49,461 nucleotides of DNA from Bacteroidia bacterium (GTDB lineage: Bacteria; Bacteroidota; Bacteroidia; CAILMK01; JBBDIG01): contig JBBDIG010000007.1 in the NCBI GenBank assembly GCA_040880525.1, positions 1-49,461 of the forward strand, read 5' to 3'. The translations under genes and the position numbers were made by a program. Shown one piece after another: positions 36,601-44,810 of the stretch (its first letter is position 1; every line of letters starts with the position of its first letter). Under the pieces are notes generated by a model. That model saw only the letters and a list, made by a program, of their open reading frames with translations. It made no database searches and was not told the origin of the DNA.

Positions 36601-37376
36601 ATCTTGATGGCCATTTGCGAACGCTGTTGCTGCATGGGCCTGAAAAATAAATCCCCGGTAAAACTATCCAGTCTGAAGCCCCTGCACAGGGGTGGTGTGG
36701 GAGGAAGGTTGTTATTGGGAAACCCATTAAAATAAATAGGTTTATCATAGCTGTAAGGAGAAGGATAATTAATGGAGGCATTGGTGTCAGAAAGTGAGGG
36801 CGTCCATGCAAATCGTAGCGAATCTCCCCCCATATCTGTTGCATTGAATGTATAAAGCACGCACTGTCCGGCACACAAAACCCCAATCGGGTTCTCTGCA
36901 AACTCCGGTGAACTCCCGCAGGGCGCAAGGCAACGGTTAAAGCTGCTCTCAATGTAAAAGTCCGGGGTGTAGGAAGGGGTCCCGCTGAAAGGCTTTCGGC
37001 AGCAATCAGAATAAGACAAGCGCAAATTGCATCCGGTGTAGTTGCCCACATCTATGACTGTCCTAAAGATGCTTTTCCTTGTGCTGTAAGGAAAAACAGC
37101 ATTGGCCGAGTCGCATTTGGTGCCAATGAAATCGCATACATTGGTAATATCTTCCTCTGAAACAAGGTTTAATCCCACATTGTACGCACTTAATGAATCC
37201 GTGACAGTAAGGGTGGAATCTATGGTATCATTCGGTCCGCAGTGGGTATATACCGTTACGGTAACCTCGAATGAGTCGTTGCCCAGACATTTCCAGGTTA
37301 TCTCACCGCCCAGGTATTCAGTGGCCTGGGCTGAGAAAGAGAAGATCAAAAATAAGAGTGTGTACAAGTGTTTCAT
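33624..37376 (-). CDS. Giant T9SS type A secreted/surface protein, copy B
   Basis: The 1250-residue paralogue of copy A has the same layout: signal peptide (FSFSAQA), an EYLGGEITWKC N-terminal domain with paired Cys, Ig/cadherin-like domain, GGTWxGxG repeats, PKD domain and type A sorting domain. Motifs in the N-terminal two-thirds match copy A only in part (for example RPMQQQRSQMAIKIDIY against RPMQAQRSQMAVKVDIY). The C-terminal third is the same, apart from a few changes in the final 40 residues. The genes are 185 bp apart, and each may have its own promoter. Confidence 0.92.
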   Translation of the reverse strand: MKHLYTLLFLIFSFSAQATEYLGGEITWKCLGNDSFEVTVTVYTHCGPNDTIDSTLTVTDSLSAYNVGLNLVSEEDITNVCDFIGTKCDSANAVFPYSTRKSIFRTVIDVGNYTGCNLRLSYSDCCRKPFSGTPSYTPDFYIESSFNRCLAPCGSSPEFAENPIGVLCAGQCVLYTFNATDMGGDSLRFAWTPSLSDTNASINYPSPYSYDKPIYFNGFPNNNLPPTPPLCRGFRLDSFTGDLFFRPMQQQRSQMAIKIDIYTNGIKTGDVTRDMHLNVISCPPNNVPVITGINGGNSFSTEACPGQTLSFNVNSDDQDSGDTLTMDWNGGIFGATFTVGTGRTPTGTFTWTPKVGDARPEPYSFTVEAKDDACPINTSTIRTFRITVKPLPTAEFEVVNNGCGSYTFKVDSTFPVNALVEWSGQGGIGQGNGGLDAESRQFTHRFLKGGTYPFQLKVISDCVTIYRDTLEVDSVPTVVLPADTILYRGDSMLLTPNTQFTQGPVQYLWLPDSLTSSSIYASPGSSDSIIVLATDTSGCTVTDTIYIEVWDVPSPSWINYNDSCGSLRFIVDSAHVHASSEFSWKFNDTITGNGAWLAATVPANGSYPLELLITSPLFNDTFQYRDTIVVSEIATVEISAPDTVCTSGPQLFRALPQGGSMPYNFTWSMSNSSYNADSVNYLIKDDTTLNIIFINAEGCTAHDTLNIITFPTTPIICQSSLDLCINSLNFNLNNVCDYNGEWQGPGVVDSMFYPSQAGIGNHIIQFTYTDIYQCVYRDSVSIAVKTLPAVTVTNLPPLCINSDSVSLFSRASPLNGTWSGTGVLAPFHFHPKIAGTGSHPLVYTYRGSNGCYNSDTIVANVNALPIVNAGSDFSICLNESRNMGGQPAGGTWNGPGIVGGNTLNGALAGVGNHPLIYHYTDSNGCASRDTVIAEVKTLPTVDAGANFSVCQSGASISLGGTPTGGTWRGIGVSNNEFDPSLAVTGTHPLIYEYELGCKNTDTLLVTVTAPVVDTGPDTELCLTDEPIAFFATPTGGTWSGTGIQNDSFYASIAGIGTFTINYSFTDTGQCAASNTMDVTVHPLPDFTPDYQVINPPTEVRFSLITGDTLSNYLWNFGDGSTSILASPVHNYPQGDTTYNAYITAQNQFQCIDTAYFEVVLDLTGIAEAAAQGFRIFPNPVSESLNIVVQDAWNNGRIQLLDLQGKVLYQQGQIKLARGETFSIEMQGLAAGTYLLQLVNAEGVHTVKIVK
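33808..34913. repeat. 1.1-kb identical block, copy B (partner 29876-30981)
   Basis: This is the second copy of the block described at 29876-30981, in direct orientation and in the same place within its gene. Direct repeats this long and close can also recombine and delete one gene. Confidence 0.85.
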
Positions 37377-37463
37377 AAGGATTCGGGTTAAATAATAAAG
37401 TATAAGATAACAAAGGAACAGAAGAATTCTTTTACTAGTTCTGAATGTTAGTAGAATAAAAAG

Positions 37464-38108
37464 TCACCACCCCTTTTCACCGATCAACGGAACGAAGCGA
37501 AAATCATCCATTGCTTCGGTACGGAAATCATGATCACCGGTGCGGGTGATGCGGTACATGGTCTGAAGCTCGCGACTGCCTACCGGCACCACGAGGATGC
37601 CGCCCATCCTCAATTGCTCAATAAGATGTTCGGGAACATGAGGCGCAGCAGCAGTCGATAGAATTTTATCGAAAGGAGCATGTTCAGGAAGTCCGCGGGT
37701 GCCATCCCCGAAATAAAGTTTGGGCCGGTAGCCCATCTCCTTTAAGACCAACTTAGCCCGCTCATGCAGCGACCGGATCCGCTCAATGCTATGGACTTCA
37801 GCGCCCATCTCAAGCAGGATGCTGGCCTGGTAGCCCGAGCCGGTACCAAGTTCCAGCACTTTGTCTCCTTCCCGTACTTTCAGCAATTCGGTCTGGTACG
37901 CCACCGTATAGGGTTGCGAAATCGTCTGGCCCTCCCCTATCGGGAAAGCCTTATCCTCATAGGCCTGCTCCAGGAAGGCCGAATCGAAAAAGAAATGGCG
38001 CGGCACATTTTCAAAGGCCTGCAGCACGCGGAAATCCTCAATTCCCTTTTTTGAGAGCGACTTTGCAAGTTTTTTCCGGAGGCCCTTGGCCTTATATGTA
38101 TCTTTCAT
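37464..38108 (-). CDS. pcm: Protein-L-isoaspartate O-methyltransferase
   Basis: The 214-residue protein matches PCMT: VPRHFFF (36-42), the substrate loop GEGQTISQPYTVAYQ, SAM motif I VLELGTGSGYQA (84-95), YFGDGTRGLPEHAPFDKIL, and GGILVVPVG. It methylates isoaspartyl residues in aged proteins so that they can be repaired, in the cytosol. The length agrees with bacterial Pcm. The ATG start at 38108 leaves about 80 bp to the divergent membrane protein gene. Confidence 0.95.
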   Translation of the reverse strand: MKDTYKAKGLRKKLAKSLSKKGIEDFRVLQAFENVPRHFFFDSAFLEQAYEDKAFPIGEGQTISQPYTVAYQTELLKVREGDKVLELGTGSGYQASILLEMGAEVHSIERIRSLHERAKLVLKEMGYRPKLYFGDGTRGLPEHAPFDKILSTAAAPHVPEHLIEQLRMGGILVVPVGSRELQTMYRITRTGDHDFRTEAMDDFRFVPLIGEKGW

Positions 38109-38188
38109 TGGGAAGGAGCTTGAAAATAAAAGGACGTCAAAGTTCTAAATTATACCCACATATTTGCCGCAACTTTACTTTATAGCTT

Positions 38189-38587
38189 TTGAATTTGGAA
38201 CATAAAGATAAAACCCGCATTTATTCCACCATCCTTGTCATCGTTACAGGATTGCTTGTGGCCTATCTGATTTGGGGATATTCCCCGGAAGAGGACGACA
38301 ACATACCCTGGCTTGTAATCATTGCCACAACATTGGGGTTGGTTTCGCTTATCTCACCTGCTGTTGCCAGGCTCATCGTATTGGGTTGGGAAAAACTGGC
38401 ACTGGCACTGGGTTACGTCAATTCACGGATACTCCTCAGCATTATCTTTTACCTGATACTGTTCCCTTTATCGCTGATGGCCCGCCTATTCAACAAGGAT
38501 CCGCTGCAGTTGAAAAAGCCGGAAAAAACCAACTTCAAAGTGCGCAACCACACCTATAAACCGGAAGACCTGGAAAAGATGTGGTAG
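38189..38587 (+). CDS. SxtJ-like small membrane protein
   Basis: The 132-residue protein has four predicted membrane segments (about 12-30, 39-60, 63-76 and 80-98) and a polar tail. The C-terminal half (WEKLALALGYVNSRILLSI, LFPLSLMARLFNKDPLQ) resembles the SxtJ membrane protein family, often seen beside carbamoyltransferase or exopolysaccharide genes. None is seen here. No ATG precedes the membrane region, so TTG 38189 is the best start. Its stop lies 6 bp from the stop of the convergent TrkA-type gene. The function is unknown. Confidence 0.72.
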   Translation: MNLEHKDKTRIYSTILVIVTGLLVAYLIWGYSPEEDDNIPWLVIIATTLGLVSLISPAVARLIVLGWEKLALALGYVNSRILLSIIFYLILFPLSLMARLFNKDPLQLKKPEKTNFKVRNHTYKPEDLEKMW

Positions 38588-38593
38588 GGCTGG

Positions 38594-39286
38594 CTATGAA
38601 TAGGCTTCAAGGAACTTTCGGATATGATTGCGCTTTCCCATTAGTATCAGCGTATCATTCGCGAAAATTACGGTATCGGCTTTGGGCACTCCTATCAGGT
38701 GGGATTTGGCAGTGACTTCCTCACCTTCTATTTCCTCGTAAGATCGCTGGATGGTGATCAGGTTCAGGTTAAACCGTTTCCTCAGGCCGGCCTCTGCCAC
38801 CGTTTTACTGATGACTGCCTTTGGAGCCGTAATTTCTGCTATCTCATATTCGTCTGGCAATGAAAGGAACGTAACAATATCAGGATTGAGCAGCCGGTTG
38901 GCCACCAGCATTCCTACCTCATCCTCCGGTGAAAAGATCTCCTGGACGCCCATGCGCTGCAATATCTTGAGTTGCGTATCATTGGATGATCGTGTAATGA
39001 TGCGCTTTACCTTCATTTCCAGCAGGAGCACTGTGCAAAGCAGGGTTGCTTCGAAATCGCTGCCGATGGCCACCACTACGGCATCCATATCCTGGACATT
39101 GTGGGCTTTCATGGCTTTCGGATCGGTGGCGTCCATTGCCACGGCATAGCTCACGTCCTCACTTATCAGGTCCACCTTCTCCATGTCTGCATCAATCGCA
39201 AGCACCTCTGCTCCCCTGGCAGCAAGCGTCCTCGCTATGGTTTGCCCAAACAGACCCAACCCAATGACAGCAAACTTATTCGCCAT
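38594..39286 (-). CDS. TrkA/KtrA-type K+ channel regulatory protein
   Basis: The 230-residue protein has a TrkA-N Rossmann domain (IGLGLFG at 8-14, the NAD-selecting acidic residue at D32 in LAIDAD). A TrkA-C domain follows (about 140-225, ending VIFANDTLILMGKRNHIRKFL). Such proteins form cytosolic rings that gate TrkH/KtrB potassium channels in response to ATP/ADP or NAD(H). The channel gene is not in the window. It overlaps the upstream uridine kinase gene by 11 bp, so the two are probably co-transcribed. Confidence 0.93.
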   Translation of the reverse strand: MANKFAVIGLGLFGQTIARTLAARGAEVLAIDADMEKVDLISEDVSYAVAMDATDPKAMKAHNVQDMDAVVVAIGSDFEATLLCTVLLLEMKVKRIITRSSNDTQLKILQRMGVQEIFSPEDEVGMLVANRLLNPDIVTFLSLPDEYEIAEITAPKAVISKTVAEAGLRKRFNLNLITIQRSYEEIEGEEVTAKSHLIGVPKADTVIFANDTLILMGKRNHIRKFLEAYS

Positions 39287-39908
39287 TGCATATAGCTTTT
39301 ATGTGATGGCGGAGTAGCTCCAACCCCTTTTCCACCGTATGGTTATTCGTAACAATTAAATCGCATTCTTCACGATACGGCAGAAGGTATCTCCGATAAG
39401 CCGGCACTACGTGATAATCCCATTGATACATGACGGTTTCTTCGGGAATTCCCCGCTCCGTCATGTCGCGCCTCAGCCGCCTGCTGAGCCTGATGTCTTC
39501 GCGCGCATCCAGGAATACTTTCAGATCGAGCTGCCGCATTATTTCAGGAAAATAAAAGATAAACAGCCCCTCCACCACAATTACCGGTGCGGGCTGAAGC
39601 ACTTTGGCCACCGGCCGGGCTTCAGGATTATTAAAGGTGTATTCCTGAACGGTTATGGTTTTTCCCTGATGCAGCGCCTGCAGGTCATTCCGGAATTTTT
39701 GCACGTCAATGCCTTCAGGAAGATCAAAATTCACTTCATTTTTCTCATCCTTAGGTTGCTCTTGCAGGGGGCGGTAGTAATCGTCCTGAGATATAATACC
39801 AAGATCGGTTTCAGGGAAACGCTCCCGTAATTGCTGCAACAAGTATGTTTTTCCCGAAGCACTGCCTCCGGCTATTCCTATCAGGTAGGTGGATTGAGTC
39901 TTCTTCAA
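39276..39908 (-). CDS. udk: Uridine kinase
   Basis: The 210-residue P-loop kinase has Walker A GGSASGKT (14-21), SQDDYYRP, the substrate-site stretch NFDLPEGID, VVEGLFIFYFPEI and the lid RRLRRDMTERG. These match uridine/cytidine kinases, which phosphorylate uridine and cytidine with ATP or GTP in pyrimidine salvage. The stop overlaps the TrkA-type gene by 11 bp. A cytidine deaminase gene, also pyrimidine salvage, lies 540 bp upstream on the other strand. Confidence 0.93.
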   Translation of the reverse strand: MKKTQSTYLIGIAGGSASGKTYLLQQLRERFPETDLGIISQDDYYRPLQEQPKDEKNEVNFDLPEGIDVQKFRNDLQALHQGKTITVQEYTFNNPEARPVAKVLQPAPVIVVEGLFIFYFPEIMRQLDLKVFLDAREDIRLSRRLRRDMTERGIPEETVMYQWDYHVVPAYRRYLLPYREECDLIVTNNHTVEKGLELLRHHIKAICNGE

Positions 39909-39963
39909 ACTGCCGTAGTTTTGGCTGCGAATTTAAGCGAAGCAGCCCTTATGAATTCAGCCA

Positions 39964-40218
39964 TCAATGATTGCGAAGTTTATGGATCAGGTCGCTCTTG
40001 CTCATATCGGAGCGGCCTTCAATTCCCACTTCCTTTGCTTTTTCGTACAACTCCTCCTTTGTCCAATCCTCATAAGAGCTGCTCTTGCCACCCTTCTGCC
40101 CTGCTTTTTTGCCTGAAGTATTGGCAATACGTGCAGCCTTTTCCTTGCTTTCGCCTTCTCTTCGCAAAGCTTCATATCGCTTGTCGTCCTTAATCTGAGG
40201 TCCATGATCTTTAGCCAT
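39964..40218 (-). CDS. Small Rho_N-like (DUF7218-type) protein
   Basis: This 84-residue, very polar protein starts MAKDHGPQIKDDKRYEALRR and carries a Gly/Lys/Ser linker (SGKKAGQKGGKSS). It ends in a helix-extended-loop-helix of Rho_N/SAP type (WTKEELYEKAKEVGI, MSKSDLIHKLR). Such a domain can bind nucleic acid. Its role is unknown, and related small proteins are often stress-linked. I use the ATG at 40218 because the longer frame adds 11 residues not typical of the family. Confidence 0.8.
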   Translation of the reverse strand: MAKDHGPQIKDDKRYEALRREGESKEKAARIANTSGKKAGQKGGKSSSYEDWTKEELYEKAKEVGIEGRSDMSKSDLIHKLRNH

Positions 40219-40416
40219 AACTGATTGTTTTTGGTTAAAATTTAAAAACAACAGGCAGGAACGAATGTTGAAAAAATTAACCTTTTAAATTTATTTTAAA
40301 AACGCAATAAGTTTATTTTAATATTAAAAAACTAAAGTAAAAAAGCTTTTATAATTAAATGCCTGAAATGTGGCTATGAACGGTAAACTATTACGCTTAT
40401 ATCGCCTGCCCCTGCC

Positions 40417-40424
40417 TAAGTTTG
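40417..40424 (+). promoter_or_regulatory. Candidate -7 element (TAAGTTTG) for cdd
   Basis: This is an exact match to TAnnTTTG, followed by C, with an implied leader of about 16 nt before the cytidine deaminase ATG. A convincing -33 TTG is not seen. Confidence 0.45.
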
Positions 40425-40446
40425 CAAACCCGATCGCAATTCAATT

Positions 40447-40917
40447 ATGAAAAAACTAACGCGGACTACAGAGTTATTTATTTATGACAACATAGAGGAT
40501 CTGCCTGCAGAAATCCGGGAATTGATCCATGAGAGCAAAAGGGCCGCAACTACGGCTTATGCGCCTTATTCTCATTTCCGGGTGGGAGCGGCTGTAAGGG
40601 TTGCCAGCGGTGAGATTATACCGGGCAGCAACCAGGAAAATGCGGCCTATCCCAGCGGACTTTGTGCGGAGCGGGTGGCGGTTTATGCTGCTGCCGCAAA
40701 ATGTCCCGGCCAGGTAATCTCAGCCATTGCTATTCATGCCGCGGATTATCATTCTGAAGAAATCCCGGTCTCTCCCTGCGGAGATTGCCGGCAAAGCATT
40801 TTTGAATATGAACACCGGCAACGGCAGCCCATTCCTGTGTATCTTACAGGCAGTGGTAAAACTATATGGAAGTTTCCATCCCTGCGCTCGTTGTTGCCAT
40901 TTCCATTTGAATTCTAA
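40447..40917 (+). CDS. cdd: Cytidine deaminase
   Basis: The 156-residue protein has the cytidine deaminase zinc site: C73 and catalytic E75 in GLCAERVAVY, and C111 and C114 in SPCGDCRQ. It also has the substrate stretch YAPYSHFRVGAAV. It deaminates cytidine and deoxycytidine to uridine and deoxyuridine, and is probably tetrameric and cytosolic. With uridine kinase close by it fits pyrimidine salvage. ATG start. Single gene. Confidence 0.96.
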   Translation: MKKLTRTTELFIYDNIEDLPAEIRELIHESKRAATTAYAPYSHFRVGAAVRVASGEIIPGSNQENAAYPSGLCAERVAVYAAAAKCPGQVISAIAIHAADYHSEEIPVSPCGDCRQSIFEYEHRQRQPIPVYLTGSGKTIWKFPSLRSLLPFPFEF

Positions 40918-41202
40918 AATTAAAACCGCTAAATTTTAAACACCACTATGGGATTCTTTCTTTCATTAAAAAATAAATAGTAGTTAAGGATTTCTATTGA
41001 ACTAAACAATTCATTAGATATAACTCATATTATTCCATTTCCTTGTGCAAGCAGGATTAGCCAGAAACAACACTCAAAATGAATGGGTTTTTCATGCTTT
41101 TGCCTCAGAACACTTTGATTATCCAAGAATATAAACAGATCAATTCTTGTTGATTTATCCGGGTTAAAGACAGATTGCCAGTTACTAAATGCCAATCGCC
41201 AA

Positions 41203-43593
41203 TTAAAACCCTTCACCTTCTCCTCCATCGCCTTCCTGCCGTGGGGCGTTTTTCTTATTTTGATTGATCCTGTAGCTAAAACTCAGAAGCACCTGGCGGG
41301 CACGCCACTGGAATTCTGATTCTGCATAATAGTCCGCAGTTTCAGTAATGCTGCGCCACTTGCGGCTGTTCAGGAGATCGCGGCAACTCAGGGTGAGCGT
41401 TCCTTTTCCTTTGAGCACTTCAGTGGAAGCACCTGCATCAACCATATACAGAGACTTCCGTCTGCCCTGCGTGGTGATGCGCGGTGCGCGGTAGAAAAAT
41501 GTGGTTTGCAAATCCACCCGTTGCTTTATTTTGATTTTTGAAGAACCCCTGGCTGACCATGTATAGGTGTCGCTTCCAAGAAGTTCTCCCTGATAGGAAC
41601 CTTCCGTGATGGCGCGGTAAAAATTAAAATTAGCGGTTATTTTCCACCATTTCCGAATATCATAATTGCCATTAAACTCAAGTCCGTAAGCATTTTGCGT
41701 AGACAGGTTTACCGGGAACATGGTAACGAACCCGGTAGTGTCAGGCAACTGGATGCGCTCTATTACGCCTGTGCGATGCCGGTAATAAATCGTTGAGAGG
41801 ATTGAACCATTCTTAAAATATTTAAGGTGGCCCAACTCAATGGAGTGCGTGTATTCCGGATCAAGGTCGGGGTTGCCGGAACGGAAATTACGGGGATCGC
41901 TGAAAGAAAAGAAGGGCAAAAGGTTCCTGAAGTGCGGACGGCTGAGCCTGCGGCTGTAGCTCAGTTGCAGTGTATTCTCCTTTTTCATTTCATAAGAAAA
42001 ATGCAGGCTCGGAAACCAGTCGAGATAATTGCGTGGATTGCTGATCTGTGTTTCAACCAGCTCCGTGGTAATATCTGAATATTCTGCCCGGATGCCTGCC
42101 TGGTAAGAAAAATCCTTTATTTTATTTCCCGCCATTAAATAGCCTGCAAAAATGTTTTCTTCATAAGTGAATTCATCATCGAATTGCGGCAAAATGAGCC
42201 AGTCGCCAGACGCCTCCTGTTGTTCTACGGTATAGTCGTTCAGGATTCTGCGCATGGTACTTCTTGCCCCCATCTCCAATTTCCCGTCCTCGCTAAAGGG
42301 ATGGATATAATCTGTCTGGAACAGCCAGTTCTGTTCATCCTCTTCATTGCTTGACCGCTGGTTGAGCGGGGGTCCTCCAAGATCGGTCGTTTCCACAATG
42401 TCAGACAATTCGGTATCATCATCTGATATCCATTTAAAATCGGCTGTGAATAACTGGTCCTTCTTTTTGAATGTTTTGCGGTATCCCAGCGACACCTCAA
42501 TTTCGTTTTCTGTTTCCAGTTCCTCATCCTCCCGCGTAACGGTTTGAACCAGGCCGCCTTCCTGATTAAAATCGCGGTAGATTACTTGCGACCGGTTTGT
42601 TCCGGTGCCGTAGCTATAGAGGCCCGAAAGCGTAAGAGTGTTGTGCTCGTTCAGGAAAAAATCCGTTCCCAGTTGCAAATTATTGGAACGCTCAGAGCGG
42701 GTATGCTCACGCAAACGCTCATAAGAAAAGCTGGTATCCGGCAGCATAAATTGCTGAATTGAACTTCCCTGGCCGGGCGCACTGCGATAGTTGAGGCTAT
42801 AATTTGAAAATACATTCACCCATTTTCTGCGGTAGTTCAGGTTGCCGCCAATACCATGATTGTGAGGCCATCCGGTAAATGCCTCAAAGCTGCCGTTAAA
42901 GCCATTTCGTTTTTCCTTTTTAAGGATAATATTAATAATGCCCACTTCGCCTTCCGCCTCATAGCGTGCTGAAGGATTGGTGATGACTTCGATGCTTTCA
43001 ATCATATTTCCCTGCAATTGCCGCAGGGCATCCACGCTGGCCAGGCCCGAGGGCTTTCCGTCAATGAGGATGCGTACGTTCTGGCTCCCACGCAGGCTCA
43101 CGTTCCCGTCAATATCCGTAGAAACAGAGGGTACATTCTCCAGGATCTCAACCGCATTTGAACCCTGGTTGCTGAGGTCGGTGCCCACATTAAAAACCCG
43201 TTTATCCAGCTTCAGCTCCATTTGGCTCCGCTCCTCAGTGATCTCAGCAGCTTTCAGCACCACTGAGCTTTGCCGCAACGTGATCCTTCCCAGATCCTTT
43301 GCCGAACTCTCAATGAGAATATCGGAGATAATTTCTGTTTGATATGAAACAAAACTCACGCGCAGATAATAGGAACCGGGGCGCGCCTCGATCAAAAACA
43401 GACCTTGCCCGTCAGTAGCGGCACCACCGGCCATAGATGAATCGCTGCTGTTAAACAGCGCTGCCGATGCATACATTATTGGACTTCCTTCCGCATCCAC
43501 TACAGTACCCGTCAACTCCACCTTGTCACCGGATTGCGCATAAGCCATTGAAAATGAAATTAACAGACAAACAGTTAACAGAATATTGTACAT
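41203..43593 (-). CDS. TonB-dependent receptor-type outer-membrane protein
   Basis: The 796-residue protein has a signal peptide (ending SMAYAQ). An N-terminal carboxypeptidase-regulatory-like beta-sandwich follows (about 25-110, VELTGTVVDAEGSPIMYAS). Next is a plug-like region (LENVPSVSTDIDGNVSLRG, VRILIDGKPSG, IESIEVITNPSARY), then a long barrel of the 'outer membrane beta-barrel family' type. It ends with FSYRINQNKK and a charged tail. No SusD partner or substrate genes are next to it, so the ligand is unknown. Energy would come from TonB/ExbB/ExbD. Confidence 0.92.
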   Translation of the reverse strand: MYNILLTVCLLISFSMAYAQSGDKVELTGTVVDAEGSPIMYASAALFNSSDSSMAGGAATDGQGLFLIEARPGSYYLRVSFVSYQTEIISDILIESSAKDLGRITLRQSSVVLKAAEITEERSQMELKLDKRVFNVGTDLSNQGSNAVEILENVPSVSTDIDGNVSLRGSQNVRILIDGKPSGLASVDALRQLQGNMIESIEVITNPSARYEAEGEVGIINIILKKEKRNGFNGSFEAFTGWPHNHGIGGNLNYRRKWVNVFSNYSLNYRSAPGQGSSIQQFMLPDTSFSYERLREHTRSERSNNLQLGTDFFLNEHNTLTLSGLYSYGTGTNRSQVIYRDFNQEGGLVQTVTREDEELETENEIEVSLGYRKTFKKKDQLFTADFKWISDDDTELSDIVETTDLGGPPLNQRSSNEEDEQNWLFQTDYIHPFSEDGKLEMGARSTMRRILNDYTVEQQEASGDWLILPQFDDEFTYEENIFAGYLMAGNKIKDFSYQAGIRAEYSDITTELVETQISNPRNYLDWFPSLHFSYEMKKENTLQLSYSRRLSRPHFRNLLPFFSFSDPRNFRSGNPDLDPEYTHSIELGHLKYFKNGSILSTIYYRHRTGVIERIQLPDTTGFVTMFPVNLSTQNAYGLEFNGNYDIRKWWKITANFNFYRAITEGSYQGELLGSDTYTWSARGSSKIKIKQRVDLQTTFFYRAPRITTQGRRKSLYMVDAGASTEVLKGKGTLTLSCRDLLNSRKWRSITETADYYAESEFQWRARQVLLSFSYRINQNKKNAPRQEGDGGEGEGF

Positions 43594-43780
43594 AAAAAAA
43601 TCAAAATCAGGTTGTGTGGCGGTCGGTTATGCCATAATAAAGCCGGGAACAACGGGGAATGTTGCACCCCTGCTCCCGTCTTTTTCAATTTGCTAAAACA
43701 CAACTAATCGCGATAAATATCACCGATTTTGCGCCTGTCATTTTCTTTTCCTGCCTGTGGTGGCAGAGGTTCAAAAGGCG

Positions 43781-44140
43781 CTACTCCTGACCCACTTTCT
43801 TATTCTTCTTCATAGCCTCAATCAGGATCTCGACCAGTTGCGAAAAGATCTCCTCTTCCTTCTCCTCGCCCAGCAGCGGAATGTTGATCTTCTTATTGAT
43901 GAAGCGGGTCAGATTATTCTTAAGCGCAGTGAAATCTGCTTCCCGTCCCGGCTCAAAACCTTCAGCAGAATCCTGCAGGGCGGCAAGCAATTCCTTTGGC
44001 AGTTCCTTCTCAAGGAGGTCCATGACCTTTCGTACTGCAAAATCCAGGATCCTGGCTTCCAGCTTTTCACCGATCACAGGCAGGTTGATCTTCACATTTA
44101 GCTTTTCTACAATCCATTGAATTTGTTCTTCGGTTAACAT
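43781..44140 (-). CDS. Small helical protein of unknown function
   Basis: The 119-residue protein has no membrane segment or signal. It holds two similar halves: LNVKINLPVIGEKLEARIL near the start and INKKINIPLLGEEKEEEIF near the end, each followed by a helix. This suggests an internal duplication of a short beta-loop-helix unit. The middle is helical (ELPKELLAALQDS). I do not recognise a family. A hydrophobic IN(L/I)P-G-E motif could bind a partner. Confidence 0.65.
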   Translation of the reverse strand: MLTEEQIQWIVEKLNVKINLPVIGEKLEARILDFAVRKVMDLLEKELPKELLAALQDSAEGFEPGREADFTALKNNLTRFINKKINIPLLGEEKEEEIFSQLVEILIEAMKKNKKVGQE

Positions 44141-44810
44141 GATTTGTTATTTTAAATGATTACTCAAAATTATGCTTTAAAATACTTACCGCGGAAATTA
44201 ATTTTTGAGATCGGATTTTTAGTCAATCTTCATTGTTTAAATTCTTGTTCAGCAGTGTAAAATTTCACTTATTTTTAAATTTAACAAAAATATTTTCTTT
44301 AATAATATTAATAATAAAATAATTCAACTGAGGGAAGATAATTCGACAATTTTAATGATCGTGTAAAAAAAGCTTTGCCAGAATATTATTACACCCTTTT
44401 GGGGTTTGTCCGGGGTTTTGTAATTGGTGTTTCTATAAACCTGACGTCCAGGCGAGGTTTTTCAGAAATTCCAAAGGAATGCAAGAAAAATAGCCAAAAG
44501 CAATCAGCGATTATATTGAACCCCGTAATGGAGATTCGCCATTGCCCATTGCCAATTACCCTTTGCGCCAAACTGTCAGCGAATGCTTTTATTGGCGGAA
44601 AACCTGCATCTAACAACATCCGGCAAGGCCATTGCCGTACGCCACCCGGCTTCAGAAATTGCTGAGCTAAAATGCTAATTTTTCGGTGGCAATTCTTGCC
44701 TTCTGGGGACTGAGGATATTTGGAAAGACAATATCCGCAGAATTGAGAAGTATGGGTTTCCGTACCTTCATCCCCGAAATTCATCCATTTAAATTAAAAT
44801 AACCAATCTA
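44141..44810. other. 670-bp intergenic region, no supported gene
   Basis: The left half (about 44160-44370) is very A/T-rich and probably holds promoters. The right half contains low-complexity CATTGCC-type runs near 44530-44560 and two opposing short open frames with no protein-like pattern. No RNA gene was recognised. It lies between a divergent minus-strand gene and hflK. Confidence 0.55.

Noticed and set aside
44375-44784. Two opposing frames of about 100-130 codons upstream of hflK
   Set aside because: They have no domain, signal or composition like a real protein, and cover low-complexity intergenic DNA.
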